Shown: positions 59,099 through 64,000 of the stretch, one piece after another | How positions within the stretch are numbered: position 1 is the first letter of the stretch | Layout: each line of letters starts with the position of its first letter | Assembly: GCA_015689745.1 (NCBI GenBank) | Contig: WVSO01000010.1 | Span: 1 to 64,000, forward strand | Source of the DNA: Rhodobacterales bacterium HKCCSP123 | GTDB taxonomy: Bacteria > Pseudomonadota > Alphaproteobacteria > Rhodobacterales > Rhodobacteraceae | DNA: 64,000 nucleotides | Direction of reading: 5' to 3' | Notes under the pieces: model-generated | The model's input: the letters and a program-made list of their open reading frames with translations, nothing else | What the model was told of the DNA's origin: nothing | The model's database searches: none | Translations under genes and position numbers: made by a program

Positions 59099-60004
59099 AT
59101 GCCGCTCAGCCCCGAGGCCCAGGCCGAGATCGAAGACGCCCGCGCGACGCCGCGCCAGACGCTGCGCGCCGTATCCGAGGGGATGGAGGCGCATCTGTAT
59201 ACCGCCCATCCCGTGCTGGATCACGGCTTTGTCCGGGTGATCGACTACATGGGCGACGATACCGCCATCGTGCAGGCGGCGCGGGTCAGCTACGGGGCGG
59301 GGACCAAGAAGGCGCGGGATGATGCCGGGCTGATCCGCTACCTGATGCGGCACTGGCATTCGACGCCTTTCGAGATGTGCGAGGTCAAGTTCCACGTCAA
59401 GCTGCCCGTCTTCGTCGCGCGGCAGTGGATCCGGCACCGGACGGCCAACGTGAACGAGTATTCGGCGCGCTACTCGATCCTGGACCGGGAGTTCTACATC
59501 CCCGAGCCGGATGCGCTGGCGGCGCAATCCACGGTCAACAACCAGGGCCGCGGCGCGGTGCTGGAGGGGGCCGAGGCGGCGCGGGTGCTGGAGATCCTGA
59601 AATCCGACGCGATGCGGGCCTATGACCATTACGAGGAGATGCTGTCGCAGGACGGCCAGCAAGGGCTGGCGCGGGAGTTGGCGCGGATGAACCTGCCCGC
59701 GAATGTCTACACGCAATGGTATTGGAAGACGGATCTGCACAACCTGTTCCACTTCCTGCGGCTCAGGGCGGATGCCCATGCGCAATACGAGATCCGGGTC
59801 TATGCGGAGCTGATGTGCCGCCTGGTGGCGGACTGGGTGCCGGCGGCCTATGCGGCCTTCGAGGATTACCGGATGGGGGGGGTGTCTTTGTCCGGGAAGG
59901 GGGTCGAGGTGCTGAAGCGCCGGCTCGCGGGGGAGGAGGTGACGCAGGAGACCTCGGGGATGAGCAAGGGGGAATGGCGGGAGTTTGTGGAGGTGTTTGG
60001 GTGA
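59099..60004 (+). CDS. thyX: Flavin-dependent thymidylate synthase
   Basis: 301 residues. Methylates dUMP with FAD/NADPH, replacing ThyA. The ThyX motif [11 protein letters not shown] (RHRx7S) is followed by [35 protein letters not shown] and [28 protein letters not shown] are family blocks. No ThyA is in the window. The stop codon overlaps the HEPN-like gene start (GTGA). An inverted repeat lies in the promoter region. Confidence 0.95.
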   Translation: MPLSPEAQAEIEDARATPRQTLRAVSEGMEAHLYTAHPVLDHGFVRVIDYMGDDTAIVQAARVSYGAGTKKARDDAGLIRYLMRHWHSTPFEMCEVKFHVKLPVFVARQWIRHRTANVNEYSARYSILDREFYIPEPDALAAQSTVNNQGRGAVLEGAEAARVLEILKSDAMRAYDHYEEMLSQDGQQGLARELARMNLPANVYTQWYWKTDLHNLFHFLRLRADAHAQYEIRVYAELMCRLVADWVPAAYAAFEDYRMGGVSLSGKGVEVLKRRLAGEEVTQETSGMSKGEWREFVEVFG

Positions 60005-61356
60005 GTGACGATAACGATAAGATTGACTTCCTTAGGGTTCTTGTTCGCCAAGAGTCTCACGGAACTCTTGTTTCATTTAATTTTGGTCAAGGGTTTCCAT
60101 CTGGCTATAGTGACGAACCGGTAAGGAAACTCGGGCGTTTGTCGAATGAATGGACATCGTTCTGCATCAGTTTCTTTCGCGCAGTGCCTGAGATCTCGAA
60201 CTTTGGCTTCCAATTGGCAAAGGGTTCGGTAACTGAAGACTTCATGTCTTTCTTAAGGGAGCATTCTATCTCAAATGAAAGAAGGGAAGATGAAGATGGT
60301 GCATTGGAATACAGTTTCATTGTCCATGAGGATGACGCCGTTCTTGTCTTGAAGGAACATGGGAAGTCTGTGCGCTTTTTAAGAGCTGCGCGAGCGATGG
60401 AGAGTGCCACGCTTGGAGCTCTCATTTTTGAGTATGAAAGTTTTATAGACCGGCTATTAACTGCTTGCTCTGAAATTTTGCCGGAGCCATTTATTGCAGA
60501 GTTGGGTGCTATTGAGGCAAAAGAAGTATTCACTCAAGAGAATATCGAAGAATATCGTAAGAGCCTACTTTCAAAAAGCGTTGATTCAATACTCCGCCAT
60601 CGTTCTCATTTGGAAGTGTTGGACTGGATTGGGGAGCGGCTATCCATTAACACCAGTCTGCCCGAGCCTTTACGGCGAGAGTTTATTGAAATCTGCCAAA
60701 GGCGACATTTGCTGACGCATAACGGTGGGCGGGTTAACAAAAGATATATAGATCTCTGCGTAGCGGCTGGCTGGACTAAGGAAGACTTACCTGACGAGGG
60801 TGAATATGTTCAGGTTGGAAGAAAATATCTCCAGAGATCCACTGCCCGTGTCTGCCAAGTAGCCCTTTTTGTTTTGCATATGATCTGGCAAAAGCATCTC
60901 CCAAATGAAAGGCGGAGTTCCATCCAGAATCTTCTGAGTGTCAGTCACGACTTTCTTGAGGAGGGGCTGACTAAGATGGCTCGAAGGGTTATCGATTTCG
61001 CGCGATTTTCAAAGAAGGATTTTGATATTCGATTGGACATGTATTTCCGGATAAATGAAGCACTGTCTTGGTTGCTGGATCCGAACCTTGACGAGGCAGA
61101 GCAGAACAAGAGGGCACAAGCTGTCTTGGAGAAGGGCGATTGGTCCGTCACAACCCCAATAGTCGATCTTGCGCTCGCATGTGTTAGACGCGATTTTGTT
61201 GCGATACATGAACTTGCGGTGAAGGCCAATGAGGCGGGTATGACCTATAACGAAGCCCGTACGTTTGTAGTATTTGGTGAGGCGAGAGGTATCGACGGTT
61301 TTCTGGACTGCTTTCCCAAGAGCCTTCTTGAGCTTCCATCACCCTCGCCAGATTGA
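60001..61356 (+). CDS. HEPN-like protein of unknown function, AT-rich, possibly foreign
   Basis: 451 residues, the only AT-rich gene in the window (25 and 22 G+C of 60 in two sampled 60-base lines, against 40 of 60 in one thyX line). Central helices contain a HEPN-type RNase motif: R235-x4-H240 in [13 protein letters not shown], preceded by [16 protein letters not shown] and EFIE. The rest is helical, with a C-terminal part (300-440) that could hold TPR-like repeats. No membrane helix, no signal peptide. The GTG start at 60001 overlaps the thyX stop (GTGA), so translation is coupled. Members of HEPN groups act as toxins or antiviral RNases; activity here is inference. Confidence 0.6.
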   Translation: MSDDNDKIDFLRVLVRQESHGTLVSFNFGQGFPSGYSDEPVRKLGRLSNEWTSFCISFFRAVPEISNFGFQLAKGSVTEDFMSFLREHSISNERREDEDGALEYSFIVHEDDAVLVLKEHGKSVRFLRAARAMESATLGALIFEYESFIDRLLTACSEILPEPFIAELGAIEAKEVFTQENIEEYRKSLLSKSVDSILRHRSHLEVLDWIGERLSINTSLPEPLRREFIEICQRRHLLTHNGGRVNKRYIDLCVAAGWTKEDLPDEGEYVQVGRKYLQRSTARVCQVALFVLHMIWQKHLPNERRSSIQNLLSVSHDFLEEGLTKMARRVIDFARFSKKDFDIRLDMYFRINEALSWLLDPNLDEAEQNKRAQAVLEKGDWSVTTPIVDLALACVRRDFVAIHELAVKANEAGMTYNEARTFVVFGEARGIDGFLDCFPKSLLELPSPSPD

Positions 61357-61397
61357 TGGCTCAAGAGGGGCGTCTTCGTAGGGATGCGTCCGCTCAT

Positions 61398-61484
61398 GGT
61401 GGGCAGAATGCCCACCTTCCGGATGTTCCGACCCGCGGGGTTTGGGCTTGCGCGCCCCGCGTGGTGGGTTTCACCCACCCTACG
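61398..61484. repeat. Two palindromes between the HEPN-like gene and higA
   Basis: 61398-61416 (GGTGGGCA-GAA-TGCCCACC) and 61463-61484 (GGTGGGT-TTC-ACCCACC with CTACG). The second contains the stop codon of higA (61480-61482). Same family as at 57535 and 53254. They mark the right edge of the AT-rich stretch. Confidence 0.75.
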
Positions 61485-61791
61485 CCACCCGCATCCCCGC
61501 CAACTCCGCCTCGTCCAGCGCCGCCCGCGCCACCGCCAGCTCGTAGCCCTTCTGCAGGTTCATCCAGAATTCCGGCGTGGTGCCGAAGGCCGCCGCCAGC
61601 CGGAGCGCGGTGTCGCCCGTCACCCCGCGTTTGCCCGCGACGATCATCGACACCCGGTTGCCCGGTACGCCGATCCGCGCGGCCAGCGCGTTGGAGGAGA
61701 GGCCGAGGGGGGCCATGAACTCCTCGGCCAGCACCTCGCCGGGGTGGACCGGGGCGAGGCGGTCAGTGGTAATCGGTGAGTTCGACGTCAT
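61480..61791 (-). CDS. higA: HigA family antitoxin (XRE-type)
   Basis: 103 residues. Helix-turn-helix with VHPGEVLAEEFMAPLGLSSNALAARIGVPGNRVSMIVAGKRGVTGDTALRLAAAFGTT and then FWMNLQKGYELAVA (only key motifs given here), the HigA addiction-module pattern. It follows higB with 29 bases of overlap, the usual toxin-first order. It binds the promoter as a repressor in complex with HigB. Confidence 0.9.
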   Translation of the reverse strand: MTSNSPITTDRLAPVHPGEVLAEEFMAPLGLSSNALAARIGVPGNRVSMIVAGKRGVTGDTALRLAAAFGTTPEFWMNLQKGYELAVARAALDEAELAGMRVA

Positions 61792-62041
61792 GGGGGCCGT
61801 CCTTTTGCCAGGTGAAACAGATGCGGTACTGGTCGTTCACGCGGATCGAGTATTGCCCGGCGCGGTCGCCCCTCAGCGCCTCGAGCCGGTTGCCGGGCGG
61901 CGCGCGCAGGTCGTCGAGCACATGGGCCGCGTCCAGCATCGCCAGCTTGCGCAGCGCCGCGCGCTCGATGTGGGCGAAGCGCCGGACCCGCTGGCCGCGG
62001 GCAAGGCGCTCGGTGTCCCTGTCGGCGAAGCCTCGGATCAT
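61763..62041 (-). CDS. higB: HigB/RelE-like toxin
   Basis: 92 residues. MIRGFADRDTERLARGQRVRRF, RLEALRGDRAGQYSIRVNDQYRI and FTWQKDGPHDVELTDYH are HigB-type (RelE fold) blocks; it cleaves mRNA on ribosomes. Start ATG 62041 matches the family; an earlier in-frame ATG at 62059 exists. Neither has a Shine-Dalgarno sequence. The promoter (62048-62076) is so close that a leaderless transcript is possible. Confidence 0.88.
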   Translation of the reverse strand: MIRGFADRDTERLARGQRVRRFAHIERAALRKLAMLDAAHVLDDLRAPPGNRLEALRGDRAGQYSIRVNDQYRICFTWQKDGPHDVELTDYH

Positions 62042-62076
62042 ACGTGATACGTATTGCATATGGGTGCCGGGGTCAA
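62041..62076 (-). promoter_or_regulatory. Promoter and operator of higBA
   Basis: On the minus strand TTGACC (62076-62071), 17 bases, then TACGTA (62053-62048), with the ATG 7 bases further on. ATACGT occurs twice, and ATACGTAT is itself a palindrome (62047-62054), fitting HigA binding over the -10 region. Confidence 0.5.
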
Positions 62077-62167
62077 GTCGGCGCCGGCTTTCCCCCATCC
62101 GCCACCTGTGCAAGCGCCGCGGGGCCGCTAGGTTATGACCCCCGATGCCGCCAACAGGACCCGCCCC

Positions 62168-62572
62168 ATGTCGCTTCTCGTGCTCTTCCTCGTCACCTCG
62201 GTCGTCTTCCTGGTCGCCGACGCGATCATGCTGCGCTCGGTGATCCAGCCGATCTTCGCGCGGCACCTGGGCGATGCGCTCCATGACGGGGGGTTCCGGC
62301 TGCTGCCGGCGGTGCTGTTCTACCTCACCTACATGGGCGGCGTGCTGTATTTCGCCTCCTGGCCCGCGCTGCGGGATGGCGCGCCGGGGCAGGCGGCGGT
62401 GAACGGGGCGATCCTGGGGCTGGTGGCCTATGGCACCTATGAATTCACCAGCTGGGCCGTGATGCGCGACTGGCATCCGCAGATGGTGGCCGTGGACCTC
62501 GCCTGGGGGGCGGCGGTCACGGGGCTTGCGGCCTGGGCCGGGGTGGTGGTGACGCGGATGGTGCTGGGCTAG
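62168..62572 (+). CDS. DUF2177 family membrane protein
   Basis: 134 residues, four helices. LFLVTSVVFLVADAIML, PAVLFYLTYMGGVLYFAS and LVAYGTYEFTSWAVMRDW are DUF2177 hallmarks; role unknown. ATG 62168 is chosen because the family normally starts just before the first helix; ATG 62135 would add 11 residues. Divergent from higBA across 126 bases. Confidence 0.88.
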   Translation: MSLLVLFLVTSVVFLVADAIMLRSVIQPIFARHLGDALHDGGFRLLPAVLFYLTYMGGVLYFASWPALRDGAPGQAAVNGAILGLVAYGTYEFTSWAVMRDWHPQMVAVDLAWGAAVTGLAAWAGVVVTRMVLG

Positions 62573-62647
62573 GGCGCAGCGGGCAAAAGCCAGGGGCAAC
62601 CGCGCGCGCGGGCACCCTCTGGCGACATGCGGCGATGTCGGTCTGGC

Positions 62648-62857
62648 TCAGTCGGCCTTTTGCAGGTCGACGGCCGAGGCGCGGCCGTCGCGCCCCTCGC
62701 GGAGCTCGTAGCTCACCTTCATGTTGTCGGGCAGGCCGGTCATGCCCGCGCGCTCCACGGCGGAGATATGCACGAACACGTCCTTGCCGCCGTCATCGGG
62801 GGCAATGAAGCCATAGCCTTTGGTGGTGTTGAACCATTTCACGGTGCCGGTGGGCAT
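62648..62857 (-). CDS. cspA: Cold-shock domain protein (CspA family)
   Basis: 69 residues, an OB-fold RNA/DNA chaperone. RNP1 (KGYGFIAP) and RNP2 (VFVHISAV) present. Its 5' side has a 227-base gap to the ArsC-like start (62858-63084), enough for the long structured leader usual for cspA mRNAs, though I see no clear cold box. Confidence 0.95.
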   Translation of the reverse strand: MPTGTVKWFNTTKGYGFIAPDDGGKDVFVHISAVERAGMTGLPDNMKVSYELREGRDGRASAVDLQKAD

Positions 62858-63084
62858 CGGTCTTTCCCTCTCAAGTCAGTTGTCGCCCGCGCAACCCGCG
62901 GGGTTTGCATGTGGCTCGGTCCCATGGTGACCACTGTGCGGCCTTCTCGAGGGGGCGGTTCACGGGTTGAAACCTGGCGTCACGTGGAAAAGGATGGCGT
63001 GGATTGCCCGAAAAACAAGGGCGGAGTGGTGAGGGCCCCCCGGCGGGCCGGTTTTCGCGCGACGTTTGAGGGAGTTCCGGGCGG

Positions 63085-63432
63085 ATGGATGAAAAAGCGG
63101 GCGGCGTGACGGTATACGGGCTGAAGGCCTGCGATACCTGCCGGGCGGCGGTGAAGGCGCTGGAGGCCTCGGGGCGCGCGGTGCGGCTGGTCGACGTGCG
63201 GGCCGAGCCGCTGGAGGCCGCGCAGCTTGCGCGGTTCCTGGGGGCGTTCGGCGAGGCGCTGGTGAACCGGCGCTCGACCACCTGGCGGGGCCTGTCGGAG
63301 GCGGAGCAGGCACGCCCGCCCGAGGCTCTGCTGGCCGATCACCCGGCGCTGATGAAGCGCCCGGTGATCGAGGCGGGGGGTGCGCTTCACCTCGGCTGGG
63401 ATGCCGGGGTGAGGGGCGCACTGGGGCTCTGA
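63085..63432 (+). CDS. ArsC/Spx-family thioredoxin-fold protein (YffB type)
   Basis: 115 residues. TVYGLKACDTCRAAVKALEASG has the CxxC active-site pair Cys16-x2-Cys19; NRRSTTWRGLSEAEQ and LMKRPVIEAGG are family blocks. Members include arsenate reductase and Spx; the YffB-like subgroup has a glutathione-linked reductase role that is unproven. The end overlaps doxX tail to tail by 46 bases. Confidence 0.85.
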   Translation: MDEKAGGVTVYGLKACDTCRAAVKALEASGRAVRLVDVRAEPLEAAQLARFLGAFGEALVNRRSTTWRGLSEAEQARPPEALLADHPALMKRPVIEAGGALHLGWDAGVRGALGL

Positions 63433-63962
63433 CGGCGGGCGAGGAGCGCATCGACCGAGAGCGGGCCTGCGCCCTTCAGCACCAGCAGGATCAGCGGGAA
63501 GAGCCAGAAGCCGCGGTCGTCGATCAGCCCGTCGGCGTGGCGGTCGAACCATGCGCCGAGCGCGGCCCCGTGCCCCATCACGTCGACCCAGGTCTGCACG
63601 ACGACGAAGCCGATCATCCCCAGCGCGGCCAGCCGGGTGAAGAGGCCCGCGAGCAGCAGGAGGGGCAGGATGAACTCGGCCCATGTGCCGAGAAGGACGA
63701 CGGCGCGCGCCAGCGGCCCGAGCGCCGAGGGGTCGTAGCCCACGGCGTCGAAGACGCGGGGCAGGATCTGGATGTAGGCGCCCGTGTCGAGCCGGACGAG
63801 GCCGAGAAGACCATCGCCCGTCTTGGTCAGTCCCGAATTCCAGTAGTAGCCGAAAAGCGAGGCCACGAAGAGGAACCGCGCCAGCGTCGGCAGGAGGATG
63901 GGCGAGAGCGCGGCGTCGAGCGTGCCGAAGGCGCGGGCATGGATCTGGGCGAGGGCCTGCAT
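63387..63962 (-). CDS. DoxX family membrane protein
   Basis: 191 residues, four to five helices. FLFVASLFGYYWNSGLTKTGDG, LLGTWAEFILPLLLLAGLFTRLAALGMIGFVVVQTWVD and RGFWLFPLILLVLKGAGPLSVD are DoxX hallmarks. Possible redox-membrane function near quinones. C-terminus overlaps the ArsC-like gene antisense by 46 bases. Confidence 0.88.
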   Translation of the reverse strand: MQALAQIHARAFGTLDAALSPILLPTLARFLFVASLFGYYWNSGLTKTGDGLLGLVRLDTGAYIQILPRVFDAVGYDPSALGPLARAVVLLGTWAEFILPLLLLAGLFTRLAALGMIGFVVVQTWVDVMGHGAALGAWFDRHADGLIDDRGFWLFPLILLVLKGAGPLSVDALLARRQSPSAPLTPASQPR

Positions 63963-64000
63963 TTGGCGGCTCCTTTGTCGGGTCAGGGGGCGAGCGTCAG

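Noticed and set aside
59716-60000. N-terminal extension of the HEPN-like gene into thyX
   Set aside because: The frame is open inside thyX but is GC-rich shadow sequence; the change in base composition falls exactly at the GTG at 60001.

Overview
This window is a stretch of a high-GC alphaproteobacterial chromosome, most likely Rhodobacterales (Rhodobacter/Roseobacter group). The grounds are the bchE-bchJ bacteriochlorophyll pair behind a PpsR-like and FnrL-like control region, the ScfR/PccR-type propionyl-CoA regulator with its TTTGCAAA sites, the alphaproteobacterial serS-(tspO-like)-surE-pcm-nlpD and yajC-secD-secF-Mth938 orders, the dciA-dsbA and hda-ppk-ppx orders, and intergenic palindromes of a kind common in that group. 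The organism is probably phototrophic, aerobic or facultative; the main photosynthesis gene cluster is not in this window.

Layout. 1-4.3 kb: 3' part of an RND adaptor gene and its permease. 4.3-9 kb: a DsbD-N-like periplasmic protein, YqgE, an SDR-like protein, an array of TTGCAA-centred palindromes, then a minus-strand dciA-dsbA-caiB operon. 9-14.4 kb: mutY, an AlkB-type hydroxylase, a sigma factor lacking region 2 (probable pseudogene), an SLC13/TrkA-C permease and a lipoprotein. 14.6-19 kb: bchJ-bchE, divergent cfa, and a HAD-like protein without catalytic aspartates. 19.2-25.4 kb: carB, two orphan ribbon-helix-helix antitoxin-like genes, proS and three very small membrane-protein genes. 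25.4-31.7 kb: a polyphosphate and replication-control block (AI-2E transporter, hda, ppk, ppx) and a DUF2059 protein. 31.7-44 kb: the propionyl-CoA region (methylmalonyl-CoA mutase, pccA, pccB, ScfR regulator) mixed with small envelope proteins, RidA, DUF486 and a Bcr-type transporter. 44-48 kb: CoxG-like, YdcH-like, a second pseudo-HAD, an EamA permease and a divergent lysE/lysG-type pair. 48-57.5 kb: nlpD-pcm-surE-tspO-like-serS on the minus strand and yajC-secD-secF-tauE-Mth938 on the plus strand. 57.5-64 kb: DUF1194, a VOC protein, thyX, an AT-rich HEPN-like gene, a HigBA module, DUF2177, a cold-shock protein, an ArsC-family protein and DoxX.

Most of the window is ordinary core chromosome. 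The best candidate for an undescribed system is the AT-rich HEPN-like gene (60001-61356), fused by a GTGA overlap to the thyX stop codon and followed by a HigBA module. Other points worth a second look are the TTGCAA palindrome array, intergenic palindromes that supply the stop codons of neighbouring genes, a pair of HAD proteins with both nucleophile-motif aspartates missing, the small membrane-protein genes sharing an upstream TAGGGA element, and the composite PpsR/FnrL site upstream of bchE. I saw no tRNA, rRNA, CRISPR array, insertion sequence or prophage.
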